64,000 nucleotides of DNA from Firm-04 sp045596625 (GCA_045596625.1 JAZOCU010000044.1:1-64000), one strand, 5' to 3'. Positions 24,875 to 33,968 are shown, counted from the first letter of the stretch. Translations and numbers: made by a program. The notes: generated by a model from the sequence alone, not told the origin.

Positions 24875-25393
24875 ATGAATGCAATGGAAACTATGCTGAC
24901 CAGAAGAAGTGTCAGAAACTTCAAAGCGGATCCGGTTCCGAAGGAGATCATAAGCAAGATCGTGGAAGCAGGAACCTATGCACCAACAGGCATGAATCGG
25001 CAATCGCCGATCATCATTGCAGTCAGCGATCGTGCTTTGCGTGATCGTCTTTGTGCGATGAATGCAAAGATCATGGGTTCTGATATGGATCCGTTTTACG
25101 GAGCACCTGTGGTTTTAATCGTTCTTGCTGATCGTTCTATGCCGACCTATTTGTATGATGGCAGCCTTGTTATGGGGAATCTGATGCTTGCAGCGCATCA
25201 TTATGGCATCGGAAGCTGCTGGATCCATCGTGCTAAGGAGGAATTCGACAGCGAAGAGGGCAAAGCGATTCTCCGCAGTCTTGGTATTCAAGGCGATTAT
25301 GAAGGCATCGGTCATTGTGTGCTGGGATATGCAGCAACCGAAGAAGCGGATGCAAAGCCCAGAAAATCCGATTATGTCTATTATGTAGAATGA
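24875..25393 (+). CDS. Nitroreductase-family flavoprotein
   Basis: This 172-residue protein has the nitroreductase fold: MLTRRSVRNF with the FMN-phosphate-binding arginines at the N-terminus, YAPTGMNRQ, and GSCWIHRAKEEFDS near residue 110. Members use FMN and NAD(P)H to reduce nitro groups or quinones, and some oxidise ring precursors in biosynthesis. The start at 24875 has GGAGG 7 bases upstream. It is the last gene before the operon terminator, 41 bases after the glycosidase. It could be a tailoring enzyme or a passenger. Confidence 0.88.
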   Translation: MNAMETMLTRRSVRNFKADPVPKEIISKIVEAGTYAPTGMNRQSPIIIAVSDRALRDRLCAMNAKIMGSDMDPFYGAPVVLIVLADRSMPTYLYDGSLVMGNLMLAAHHYGIGSCWIHRAKEEFDSEEGKAILRSLGIQGDYEGIGHCVLGYAATEEADAKPRKSDYVYYVE

Positions 25394-25419
25394 TATCGGG
25401 ATAAAAAAAGCATAAAATG

Positions 25420-25455
25420 AGCCCCGGCAGAAATTACATTCTGCCGGGGCTTTTG
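25420..25455 (+). terminator. Terminator of the radical SAM operon
   Basis: A perfect 13-bp GC-rich stem (25420-25432 with 25439-25451) is followed by TTTT. It also lies beyond the stop of the convergent GH9 gene and may stop transcripts from both sides. Confidence 0.93.
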
Positions 25456-25512
25456 TATCAGATGTGATAGAAAGTATGGTTTGCAGTCTGTTTTGGGGTT
25501 ACAATTAACAGC

Positions 25513-27936
25513 TTATTCCGCAGGGATCAATTGGTCGATGGTGATCAGACCTGCAAGATAGGAAAGCAGATGGCTTGCATCGTTTGCGTTGACATTAGGC
25601 TCGCCATCGCAGTTTGCATTGAGCACGCCTTCAGCGGTGATCTCAATGGTAGTATCCTCAGCGACATAGCGGTTCAGGAGCACCACATCATCGATTTTAA
25701 TCACACCGTCGCAGTTCACATCACCGGGTGTGATGTTGGAAACAGGAGGATCTACAGGAGGATCTACAGGAGACTCTGTTTTCGCGGTCAGTGCCAACAG
25801 ATAAGTCAGCGGAGAATTCCAATAGATCGTGATCTCATTGGTAGAGTAGCTTTCCGAATTATCAACATAGCATTTTGCAGGAGGAGCAGTTTTCAGATAA
25901 GCTTTTGCGGCACTGTCTTCCAAATTGGAGTTGACACCACCAACCAGCATACCGATCATTGCCTCACCCTTTGCCATAGAAGGTCTGTGGTGAGGATTCA
26001 AGGGAGCAGCGGTACCGAAACCGGTCACATAGCAGGTAGCATTGGGATTTCGACCCAACAGATAGTGCAGATTGGCTTCTGCGGTATCGTAATACTTGGC
26101 ATCATTGGTCAGATCATAAGCGACTGCTAGAACGATACCTGCATTCGCAACCGTCATATTGCTGCCCCAGTTGAACTTGGTAATGGATACACCATAAGGA
26201 CTGTTCTGGCTAATTGTTGCAAAGGAATCAGCCTGACGAAGCAATGCGGATTTTGCATTGCTGTATACCGTAGAGTTGGTATCGATACCATCCATGGTTA
26301 CCAGAGCGATGTTGCCGTAATCGCCGACAGTAGACCAATCCAGACCGGTCTTAGCAGCCATGCTCTGCAAGGCGTTCAGATAAGCGGCATCATCGGTAGC
26401 ACGATACATCTGTGCAGCAGCCCAGTAGCGCTCATCGGTATCGGTCTTGTCACCATATTCGCCGGTTACGATATCGGCAGGATTCTGGAAGATGAGATTA
26501 GGATTCTGCTGCAGGAAACTCCATGCTTTTTTGGCAGCATCAAGGCAAGTCTGTGCAAAAGCGGCATCAATATCCCGATAGAACTCATATGCCATTGCCA
26601 TGGAAGCGCAGAAATCTGCAGTTGCAGTTGTAGAAACAGGCGTTACGATCAATGCGCCGGTTTCTTTTTCGGGCATAATATAGCCGGGGAAAGTAGCACA
26701 AGAAACCTTGTGATATACGCCGCCGGTCTCTGCCTGCATTTTCAGCATCCACTCCAGCTCAAAGCGAACTTCATCCAGGATGTCCGGCACACCGTTTCCG
26801 CTTTCGGGAATCCCGATGTTATCGCTGTAAAGAGAAGGATTCTCTTGATATGCAAACAGCAGATCAGCAACGGTTTTTGCGGCAGGTACGATGTATCTGC
26901 CGTAGTCGCCTGCGTCATGCCAACCGCCGCTGACATCGATCTTCTGAGAAGTGCCATATACGGTAGCCGTTGTGGTATGGCAGGCTTGGTGACCGAATAC
27001 GGAATCCTGTACTTCGGTGCCGCAGCGCTGGAGATACAGCATTCTGATGGATTCATCCAGCAGGTTATCGTATACAGTATCGCTGATTACAAAGGAGTAG
27101 GAAGGATCCAGATTGCCGCAAGTGATGTAATAGGTACCCGGTGCAGTAACGCTGGAAAAATCACCGAGATGATCTGTTTCGTTGGCAGAGGAGTTCTGGA
27201 TTTCGCCATAAAGCTCACCGGTATAGACGGTTTGCTTGGTTTCGGCATTGACTACAGAGAACGAGGTTTCTGAGGTTACATCACGGAACACGGCGATCTT
27301 CTGGCTATCGGGACGATAGCCGACCTGATCGGTCATGATGGAAGCTTCCTTGGGCATAAAGGAATCGTAATTGACATTGCTGTCATCCACAAGCTCCAGC
27401 ACCACATTATCGAGATAGATGGTGTGTTGCGGCAGAGCGCCGTCCTGCTCCTGGATACCGCAGTTAAATACGAACTTTGCCATAATATCGGTATCCTTGG
27501 TCATAGTAAAGGTGTAATCCACCTTTTGGGGAGTAGAGGTCAGATCAAGACCTTTCCATGTATAAGATTGATAGGTACCGCCGTTCTGCTGAAGCATTAC
27601 CTCAACGTAACGGTTTTGCGTAGAAGCAATTTCATAGCTGATATGATATACACCGTTCTGATAGAGCGGCACAATATCATAATAGAGCTGTACGGCATAA
27701 TTGACAGTACCGACATTGGAAATGTTCAGTGCCAGTCTGCCGCCGTCGGCGGAAAGGGTAGCAGCGCCGCCGCTTTCCTTGTAGATCGCCCAGTCATAGA
27801 TGCTGGAATCGAACGTAGAGTTCGTGATGAGATTTGCAGCTGCATGCGCCCCCTCAGGCAATGCAACAGCGCCTGCCGATACCAGCAGACATGAGGTCAA
27901 AAATGCAAGACCCCGTTTGATTAAGCTGTAGTTCAT
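25513..27936 (-). CDS. Dockerin-bearing GH9 cellulase with N-terminal CBM
   Basis: This 807-residue secreted enzyme should cut beta-1,4-glucan. After a signal peptide (about 1-33) come a CBM4/9-type carbohydrate-binding module (about 35-190), the Ig-like GH9 N-terminal domain (about 205-300) and the GH9 (alpha/alpha)6 barrel (about 310-710). The DAGD motif gives D341 and D344, and E701 is the likely general acid (STNEITIYWNSP). A Pro-rich linker leads to a type-I-like dockerin (736-807) with two calcium repeats (GDVNCDG, NANCDGEPNVN). The dockerin should bind a cohesin of a cellulosome scaffold. The start at 27936 has GAGAGGGG upstream; an ATG 21 bases earlier lies inside that site. Confidence 0.95.
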   Translation of the reverse strand: MNYSLIKRGLAFLTSCLLVSAGAVALPEGAHAAANLITNSTFDSSIYDWAIYKESGGAATLSADGGRLALNISNVGTVNYAVQLYYDIVPLYQNGVYHISYEIASTQNRYVEVMLQQNGGTYQSYTWKGLDLTSTPQKVDYTFTMTKDTDIMAKFVFNCGIQEQDGALPQHTIYLDNVVLELVDDSNVNYDSFMPKEASIMTDQVGYRPDSQKIAVFRDVTSETSFSVVNAETKQTVYTGELYGEIQNSSANETDHLGDFSSVTAPGTYYITCGNLDPSYSFVISDTVYDNLLDESIRMLYLQRCGTEVQDSVFGHQACHTTTATVYGTSQKIDVSGGWHDAGDYGRYIVPAAKTVADLLFAYQENPSLYSDNIGIPESGNGVPDILDEVRFELEWMLKMQAETGGVYHKVSCATFPGYIMPEKETGALIVTPVSTTATADFCASMAMAYEFYRDIDAAFAQTCLDAAKKAWSFLQQNPNLIFQNPADIVTGEYGDKTDTDERYWAAAQMYRATDDAAYLNALQSMAAKTGLDWSTVGDYGNIALVTMDGIDTNSTVYSNAKSALLRQADSFATISQNSPYGVSITKFNWGSNMTVANAGIVLAVAYDLTNDAKYYDTAEANLHYLLGRNPNATCYVTGFGTAAPLNPHHRPSMAKGEAMIGMLVGGVNSNLEDSAAKAYLKTAPPAKCYVDNSESYSTNEITIYWNSPLTYLLALTAKTESPVDPPVDPPVSNITPGDVNCDGVIKIDDVVLLNRYVAEDTTIEITAEGVLNANCDGEPNVNANDASHLLSYLAGLITIDQLIPAE

Positions 27937-27984
27937 AAAATAATATACCCCTCTCATTCTGTGATAAACACAGTTAATACTTTC

Positions 27985-28013
27985 AGTATATCAAATTTTT
28001 CCATGCGAATCAA
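27985..28013 (-). promoter_or_regulatory. Promoter of the GH9 gene
   Basis: On the minus strand, TTGATT (28013-28008), a 17-base spacer and TATACT (27990-27985), beginning only 17 bases past the stop of the AraC-family gene. Confidence 0.8.
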
Positions 28014-28029
28014 TGATGTATTGTGCTGG

Positions 28030-28842
28030 TTACCGTGCATTTTGTGCAATTTCTTCAGAGCAATTTTGTTTTGTTCTGTATTCTGTTGGTGTGATGTGCG
28101 CAGTTGCTTTGAACTGACGGATAAAGTGAGCACAACTATGATAGCCGCAATGGACAGCAATCTCAGAGATGGTCAGATTGGTAGAGATCAGCAGCATTTT
28201 TGCATAAGAGACCCTGCTTTGAATGAGATCCTGCATGAAGCTGATACCGAATTGCTGCTTATATTGGTGCTGAAAAGCGGAACGGCTCATACGAACGGCA
28301 TGTGCAGCGCCTTCGACGTTTATTGATTCATAAGGCTTGCTGTAAATCGTGCTGCGAATGGTTGAGAGCATTTCAAATTTTGTATCGGGAATCGTTTGCG
28401 GTGTTTCCTGCATCGCCTCTTCTACCTTGGAAAACAGCAGAGCAAGATAGTTCGCAATATTTTTATCTTTATTGATAGGAGCGGTATAGTATTCATAGGC
28501 AATGGATTTGATACAGAAGCTCAGAAAATGCAGGTGCTTCATCGGGATCGGTGTATTATAGGGAATGTGATAGGATAAAAACTGCGCTTCCTCATTGCCT
28601 TCAAACAGGAAATGGATCCAATCGTTGAGAAAGGTCTGCTGCGGCATGCACCGATAGTGCTGCGGCGTATCTTTTTGATAGAGAAAAAAAGAATTGGCAG
28701 GAACCTGTATTTCTGTTCCGTCCAAGTTCATGAGCGTATCGCTTTTGAGCAGCAGCAGCAGATAGTCACCGCTGCCTTGCGGACGATCCACAAAGAAATC
28801 CGCATCATGATTATGGTGATACCCTACATTGTGAATGATCAT
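28030..28842 (-). CDS. AraC-family transcriptional regulator
   Basis: This 270-residue regulator has an N-terminal cupin-like sensor (about 1-150) with HHNHDADFF and PANSFFLYQ. A C-terminal AraC double helix-turn-helix (about 165-260) contains VRMSRSAFQHQYKQQFG and the second-helix signature TISEIAVHCGYHS. It lies just upstream of the GH9 cellulase gene on the same strand, so sugar-dependent control of that gene is a reasonable guess. The start has GGAGG 9 bases upstream. Its own consensus promoter lies at 28886-28914. Confidence 0.92.
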   Translation of the reverse strand: MIIHNVGYHHNHDADFFVDRPQGSGDYLLLLLKSDTLMNLDGTEIQVPANSFFLYQKDTPQHYRCMPQQTFLNDWIHFLFEGNEEAQFLSYHIPYNTPIPMKHLHFLSFCIKSIAYEYYTAPINKDKNIANYLALLFSKVEEAMQETPQTIPDTKFEMLSTIRSTIYSKPYESINVEGAAHAVRMSRSAFQHQYKQQFGISFMQDLIQSRVSYAKMLLISTNLTISEIAVHCGYHSCAHFIRQFKATAHITPTEYRTKQNCSEEIAQNAR

Positions 28843-28885
28843 ATAACGACACCTCCACAAAAAGAATTTTGATTTATTTGATACT

Positions 28886-28914
28886 ATTATAATTTGGATT
28901 TTTGCAGTTGTCAA
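28886..28914 (-). promoter_or_regulatory. Promoter of the AraC-family gene
   Basis: On the minus strand, TTGACA (28914-28909), a 17-base spacer and TATAAT (28891-28886): full consensus. Confidence 0.88.
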
Positions 28915-28969
28915 GGCAAAAAAGCGCAAAAGAAAAGCGCACAGCATTATGGAAACTGTGCGCTTTTCT
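28915..28969 (-). terminator. Terminator of the CotH-type gene
   Basis: A perfect 14-bp stem (28931-28944 with 28956-28969) directly follows the CotH-type stop codon. The minus-strand tail is T-rich and ends at the AraC promoter. Confidence 0.88.
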
Positions 28970-28973
28970 GTAA

Positions 28974-31949
28974 TCAACCGTTGGGGAATAAAGTATCCAC
29001 CTGCTCGCTGGTTAGATGAAAGAAGGCAATGAGTTGTGCTTTTGCCACATCACGGCGATTGGCGCATACTTCTTCCATCACGGTGAGATTGCGCTGCCAA
29101 GTGGAATAGGAAGGTCTGTTCCAGCGTTTGGCGTGGAGCTGCATCTCGATATTGATCGCAGATGCCATCTGACGGAAGCGTTCCGTGAGATGCTCGGGCA
29201 GAAATACCGTGTTGAGCAATTCGGCATAGCGGTTGATAAAACGGGTGCGGAAGTCATCATTTTCCAGCAGACCGCACTGCACAGTCGTATAGAACATATT
29301 ATCCACGCCATGCCCTTGAGGATTGAACATTTCCTTTATCGAGTTGAAACCGCCCTTCAGTCCGAGATCCTTCCGCATGGCGGTGTCCATATCAAAGAGG
29401 ATCCAGCGCCATTTTCCGCCATCGGCATTCCGATAGAATTTGATATTACCGGTATCGGTGTTACAGAAAAAGATCTCAGCGATAAGGTAGTCGATAAAAT
29501 TGTCGATATCAATCTGTGAATCCACATAGGCATAAACTTCCGGATCAGAAAGATCGTGATTGCGGATATATTGGCGCAGTGCATTGTATTCCTCCGGAGA
29601 TCCGGCCAGTACGATGCTGTTGCCTTTGATAATGGTGATCTGATCACGGTCAATGTCTTCGTTGGATTCAAAATAATCCTCATTGATTTTTTCTCTCAAA
29701 TCGTAATAACCGTAATATTCGCCATTCAGATACACAGCGATCGGCTGCCAGTCCATACAGGCAAGATCACTGTATTCGGAGGTGATTTCCGCACAGAAGG
29801 CATCCCGCAGCCTTGTGCCCTGCTGATCCTGTCCACCGGCACGAAGTACCAGTGAGGAAAACTCGGTTTGTGGATTCCCTTCAAAAAACGGATAGATAAC
29901 GGAAGCGTTGCCGTATTCACCTCGAAAATGGATCGACAGGCTCTTTTGCGCCTGTGCTCTGGAATATTGTCCGAATACTTTAATTTCGGCATTGCAATCC
30001 AACTGACGGCTGCCATCGGGAGTGAAATATTCAAAGGAAGCCATTCTGCCCCAATCCTGCCAGAAATTGGCACCTACATAGGGAAATTCCGGATCGTAGT
30101 TGTAGCCATAGGCAAGAATGCCGCGCTGATTGCTGAACAGATCAGCCGGATCACAGGATAATGCAACAAAGGGGATGTCGTGGGTTTCTTCGGTAATATA
30201 GGTCGCACTGAACGTACGGCTGGGGAGATAGCCCTCTTTGAAGGCTTTTAAGCGAAGTACACAGTTATTTTCGCCGATGGTGACGGATGCAAATACAGGG
30301 TCGTTCGGATCCGGCTCAGAGCCATCGGTCGTATAACGCAGGATGACATCGGGATCACATTGTGCTGTGATGATATCACCGGCTTTGGCATAGCCGCCTT
30401 GCTGCGAGAGCTGTGGTATGGGGGTGTAATCTGTGAATTGCTCATCCGGATTGGCGGCACAGGGTGTAGGGACAGCAAAATAACCGAAAGCACCCTCAGT
30501 GGCAGTACGTCCGCAGGTGTTGCCGCCGAGGATCCAGCCGCTTTCCAAGGCATCATAGCATTCGCCCTTGGGATTGAATAAATAGAGACAGTCTCCCTGC
30601 TGGCTGATCTTGAAGGGCAGATACACGGCATCGGATTTGCCGGATTTTCCATTGCCGGCAGCATACAGCAGCTGATAACCCTGCGGCGGAATGGAGAGGG
30701 TATCAAAGAGATATTCGGGCACCAACGGATTTTGTCCGATGCCCCATCCTCGGAGGTCGATGACCTGATCGGTAGGATTATGCAGCTCGATCCAATCAAA
30801 GTCTTCCTTGGTTTTTCCGCAGGCTAGGGGAGCTGCTTCGGAAATATATATGGTTTTTTCTTGGAAGGATAAAGAAAGCATAGTTCCGGGATATCCTGTA
30901 TCCGGATTGGGCATACGAGGCGTGGGTGTTCCGAAAAAGACATATTTCTGCTGTGCATCCAAGCCATAGGAGAGATCTTGTTCCAGTGGAGGCATATCGA
31001 TTTGAAAAACACAAAGTCCGTTTTGATCGGTCAGCATGATGCCGTCATCCTCGGTGCTGAGTCGAAATCCGCTGTGGATCTCGTTTCCCTGACAAATATC
31101 CAGATCATCCATCCAGATCAGAAGATAGCCGTTGGATTTTAGGGTCAGACCATCCGGAAAGATCCATTTGTTGGGGGTGTCATATTGATCGGTCAGTGCC
31201 ATGCCATCAAGTGAAATGGTCTGATCGCTTGGGTTATACAGCTCGATCCAATCAGAGGAAGCGCCGTTATGATCAAGGATCGTATTGCGGTTTTCGATCA
31301 TGCATTCATTCAGCACCAGCGATGCCGGCGCACCATCGAAGATCGCTGACAGATCGGCAGAATGCTGTGCAGTGTTTTGTGCAAAGAGCGTACCGCTGGA
31401 AAAATATTCATATTGTCCTGCATGTTCACCGGTCAGTACAAGACCATAGGCATAATCAGGCGGCATTGCAGGAACATAGATCTCTTGTGTAAACTGATTC
31501 GGTGCAGTAAGGCAGATGGTTTCACCTGTACTGCTGACAGAAAAATTGGTATGCAGTGCAGGGATGGCTTTATTGCTGCCGTCTGCAAATACCGTGAGAA
31601 AGGCATGTGCATCGATCGTGATATCGGGGAACTGCCATTTCAGCAGCGCATCCTTATCATCTGAAAGAGAAAAGCCCGCAAGAGAGATCGGCTGATCCTC
31701 CGTGTTGAGCAATGTGATATAATCCGGTGTGTTGCCGTTAAGATCACTCCATGTTGTTTGATTGTTTGCCATGATCTCGGCAATGATGATCCCTTGCGGC
31801 TCCAGATCGAATTGCGGCAGCAGCGGTTCATGTTCGGCAATACTGCTTTCGGTATCGGATTTTGTTTGCCAAGGGGATTGGCAGCCGCACAGGATGGTGC
31901 AGGAAAAAAGAAGTGCAGCAAAAAGATATTGTATTCTGTTTTGTTCCAT
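28974..31949 (-). CDS. Lipoprotein with lamin-tail domains and a CotH kinase-like domain
   Basis: This 991-residue exported lipoprotein (lipobox LCGC) has several modules in order. Three lamin-tail-like Ig domains lie at about 55-150, 215-310 and 360-450, each with a DWIEL or DYITL core. A chitobiase-type C-terminal domain at about 530-600 contains YTTDGSEPDPND. A CotH kinase-like domain (about 610-960) has IAVYLNGEYYGYYDLREK and the metal-binding FDMDTAM. CotH from Bacillus spore coats is an atypical protein kinase, and CotH domains are frequent in ruminococcal surface and cellulosomal proteins. Here it probably modifies or binds cell-surface proteins. It is a single-gene unit; the start has AAAGGA upstream. 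Confidence 0.9.
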   Translation of the reverse strand: MEQNRIQYLFAALLFSCTILCGCQSPWQTKSDTESSIAEHEPLLPQFDLEPQGIIIAEIMANNQTTWSDLNGNTPDYITLLNTEDQPISLAGFSLSDDKDALLKWQFPDITIDAHAFLTVFADGSNKAIPALHTNFSVSSTGETICLTAPNQFTQEIYVPAMPPDYAYGLVLTGEHAGQYEYFSSGTLFAQNTAQHSADLSAIFDGAPASLVLNECMIENRNTILDHNGASSDWIELYNPSDQTISLDGMALTDQYDTPNKWIFPDGLTLKSNGYLLIWMDDLDICQGNEIHSGFRLSTEDDGIMLTDQNGLCVFQIDMPPLEQDLSYGLDAQQKYVFFGTPTPRMPNPDTGYPGTMLSLSFQEKTIYISEAAPLACGKTKEDFDWIELHNPTDQVIDLRGWGIGQNPLVPEYLFDTLSIPPQGYQLLYAAGNGKSGKSDAVYLPFKISQQGDCLYLFNPKGECYDALESGWILGGNTCGRTATEGAFGYFAVPTPCAANPDEQFTDYTPIPQLSQQGGYAKAGDIITAQCDPDVILRYTTDGSEPDPNDPVFASVTIGENNCVLRLKAFKEGYLPSRTFSATYITEETHDIPFVALSCDPADLFSNQRGILAYGYNYDPEFPYVGANFWQDWGRMASFEYFTPDGSRQLDCNAEIKVFGQYSRAQAQKSLSIHFRGEYGNASVIYPFFEGNPQTEFSSLVLRAGGQDQQGTRLRDAFCAEITSEYSDLACMDWQPIAVYLNGEYYGYYDLREKINEDYFESNEDIDRDQITIIKGNSIVLAGSPEEYNALRQYIRNHDLSDPEVYAYVDSQIDIDNFIDYLIAEIFFCNTDTGNIKFYRNADGGKWRWILFDMDTAMRKDLGLKGGFNSIKEMFNPQGHGVDNMFYTTVQCGLLENDDFRTRFINRYAELLNTVFLPEHLTERFRQMASAINIEMQLHAKRWNRPSYSTWQRNLTVMEEVCANRRDVAKAQLIAFFHLTSEQVDTLFPNG

Positions 31950-31998
31950 GACAATTGTATCCTTTGTGTTTGGGGAATTGAGGAAACTTGTTAAGAAT

Positions 31999-32027
31999 AT
32001 GATAGCACAGTTTCGACTAAATAGCAA
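31999..32027 (-). promoter_or_regulatory. Probable promoter of the CotH-type gene
   Basis: On the minus strand, TTGCTA (32027-32022), a 17-base spacer and TATCAT (32004-31999). Confidence 0.6.
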
Positions 32028-32180
32028 CCATATGCTATACAAATCCGGTCAATCGAACTCCTCTGTAAATGGATACACATCTGCGCAGCGATTTTGTTCA
32101 TGCCTTGATCAGTTTTGTCGGATTGCACAAAGAATATTGTTTTTGCATGTGCATCTTTCTATGAGGAAGGCTTTGTAAAC

Positions 32181-32223
32181 AATAAAAATCACCTTTGAAC
32201 GGAATCCCAATCAAAGGTGATTT
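32181..32223 (-). terminator. Terminator of the cohesin-lysozyme gene
   Basis: A perfect 13-bp stem (32187-32199 with 32211-32223) is followed on the minus strand by TTTTATTGTTT. Confidence 0.88.
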
Positions 32224-32256
32224 CAAATTGTTTGATCTGATCAAAGTGATGGTTCG

Positions 32257-33516
32257 TTACGACTTTGCAAAGCCATTGAAGCCTCTTTCGGTAATCAAAG
32301 ATTGATAATCCACATAACCGTAATCCAGATCCACATCACCGGCGATGCCGTTGACCTGACCGGTACAACTGTATTGCCAGATACCATAGTTTCCTTGATA
32401 ATCCGGCTGCGGTTTTCCATACTGAGCAACCCATACGTCATATTTCGCTTCCACTTCGGGTGTCAGCAGATTGTTCAGCGGCCAAGAAGATGTATAGATC
32501 ATAACATAATAGCCGGCTTCTTCCATAGTAGAACAGAATGCATCAACGATAGCGGAAAACTCTTCGGGACTGAGCGCCCACTGGAATGATTCTTCAATAT
32601 CAAATGCAATGGGATACGCAAAGGTACGGTCGCCCAATACGGTAAGACAAGCATTAGCTTCCCGAACAGCATCTTCCGGAGAGTCTGCATAGGAATACCA
32701 GTAAGCACCAACAGGAATCCCTGCTGCGGTTGCAGCATCATAATTCTGTGCAAAGGTCGGATCTTCCTGCGTAATTTCCCGTCCGTAGCCTGCACGAAGC
32801 ATGGCAAAGTGAACACCATCTGCCTTGACTGCTTCCCAGTCGATTTCGCCCTGCCAGCGGGAAACATCAATACCCCAATGGCTTGGCTTGCGCTGATTGC
32901 CACTGCCTTCGTTATTGCCGGCAAGCACGGATACCGAATCTTTTCCAAGCAAAATTGATGAAATGATTTCATAATTGCTGTCGGTAAAGGTGGCATCCCG
33001 CAAAGAGATCGCATAATCCTTACCGGCTTCAGCCTGTTCGCTGATCGTAAACTGCATCGAAAGCAGCACACCGTTTTCGGTATTGAGCTTCGAAGTATTT
33101 GTCATCAGCAGCATAGAGCCTTTTACGCCGGAAGGCATAACGATGAGTTCGTTTTTCTCTAAGACATCGCCCATGGTGTATTGGAGTGTGTTGTCGATCA
33201 TAACAGGAGTGAGTGCAGTATCATATTCCAGCAAAAAGCTGAAGTATGTAAATCCGATATTATTGGAAATCTGCAGCTCTATCTCAGCGATCTCACCGGG
33301 CTTTGCTTGATCGCCGGAAACTTCTATAACCAGAGGATTCGAAGCGGTAACGCTTTCTCGTTTTGCAAGTACAAGATCAAATACGTTGATGACACCATCT
33401 CCGTTTACATCCTGTAAATCGGAAGAAATTGCATGTGCAGGCATGGAGAGGATCATTCCGCTTAGTAGTACGCACAACATAGAGCTGCACGCTTTTTTTA
33501 ATCGCAAACTATTCAT
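32257..33516 (-). CDS. Secreted GH25 lysozyme with half-dockerin and cohesin-like domain
   Basis: The 419-residue product is an unusual fusion. A signal peptide (about 1-30) is followed by a single dockerin-type calcium repeat (DVNGDGVINVFDLVLAKR, 36-53) instead of the normal pair. A cohesin-like beta-sandwich (about 61-198) starts PLVIEVSGDQAKPGEIAEI and ends DSVSVLAG. After a linker comes a GH25 lysozyme domain (about 213-419) with D217 in WGIDVSRWQG and the catalytic pair D306/E308 in AFDIEES. GH25 enzymes cleave peptidoglycan. The cohesin-like part may dock partner proteins. Cellulosome-linked lysozymes are reported in Ruminococcus. The start has AGAGGT upstream; terminator and promoter frame it as a single gene. 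Confidence 0.9.
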   Translation of the reverse strand: MNSLRLKKACSSMLCVLLSGMILSMPAHAISSDLQDVNGDGVINVFDLVLAKRESVTASNPLVIEVSGDQAKPGEIAEIELQISNNIGFTYFSFLLEYDTALTPVMIDNTLQYTMGDVLEKNELIVMPSGVKGSMLLMTNTSKLNTENGVLLSMQFTISEQAEAGKDYAISLRDATFTDSNYEIISSILLGKDSVSVLAGNNEGSGNQRKPSHWGIDVSRWQGEIDWEAVKADGVHFAMLRAGYGREITQEDPTFAQNYDAATAAGIPVGAYWYSYADSPEDAVREANACLTVLGDRTFAYPIAFDIEESFQWALSPEEFSAIVDAFCSTMEEAGYYVMIYTSSWPLNNLLTPEVEAKYDVWVAQYGKPQPDYQGNYGIWQYSCTGQVNGIAGDVDLDYGYVDYQSLITERGFNGFAKS

Positions 33517-33613
33517 AATGGTAACCTCTTTGAGTGGATTTGCAATGCTTCGGCTCAGCTCTTTCTTTTTTTGAGGAAGCGAGACGTGTTCCCTGCACAT
33601 CTTGCATGAGACT

Positions 33614-33642
33614 ATTTTAGCACATCACGGCAGATACTTCAA
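33614..33642 (-). promoter_or_regulatory. Promoter of the cohesin-lysozyme gene
   Basis: On the minus strand, TTGAAG (33642-33637), a 17-base spacer and TAAAAT (33619-33614). Confidence 0.7.
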
Positions 33643-33740
33643 TAGTTTCGGTGCATTTTCATCGTTTTATCTAATAATGAAGAAATATTTTGTGCGGATT
33701 GACAATTCTTGCGGTTTTTCGACTTTTGATAAAAAAAAGC

Positions 33741-33769
33741 TTGACTTTTTTATTTTGATGTAGTATAAT
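33741..33769 (+). promoter_or_regulatory. tRNA-Thr promoter
   Basis: TTGACT (33741-33746), a 17-base spacer and TATAAT (33764-33769), 44 bases before the mature tRNA. Confidence 0.88.
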
Positions 33770-33813
33770 TATAAAGCAGTCAACGAGAAAGACGATGTTG
33801 AAATAAATACTAT

Positions 33814-33889
33814 GCTGTTTTAGCTCAGTTGGTAGAGCACATCCTTGGTAAGGATGAGGTCGCCGGTTCAAATCCGGCAAACAGCTCCA
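33814..33889 (+). tRNA. tRNA-Thr (GGT anticodon)
   Basis: A full cloverleaf is visible. The acceptor arm GCTGTTT pairs with AAACAGC, the D-loop contains AGTTGGTAGA, and the anticodon stem CATCC/GGATG encloses TTGGTAA. The T-arm has GGTTCAAATCC, and CCA is encoded at 33887-33889. It reads ACC/ACT threonine codons. It stands alone, with its own promoter and terminator. Confidence 0.97.
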
Positions 33890-33890
33890 T

Positions 33891-33923
33891 AAACGGATAT
33901 CACTTCGGTGATATCCGTTTTTT
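33891..33923 (+). terminator. tRNA-Thr terminator
   Basis: A perfect 13-bp stem with a TTCG tetraloop (33891-33903, 33908-33920) and a T-run. Confidence 0.95.
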
Positions 33924-33968
33924 GTTTGTCATGTCTATCAAGAGCAGGAAGCGATTCCCTTTTTTCTA

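Noticed and set aside
33671..33880. A 69-codon open frame on the minus strand across the tRNA gene
   Set aside because: It is the antisense of tRNA-Thr; such frames are a well-known annotation artefact.
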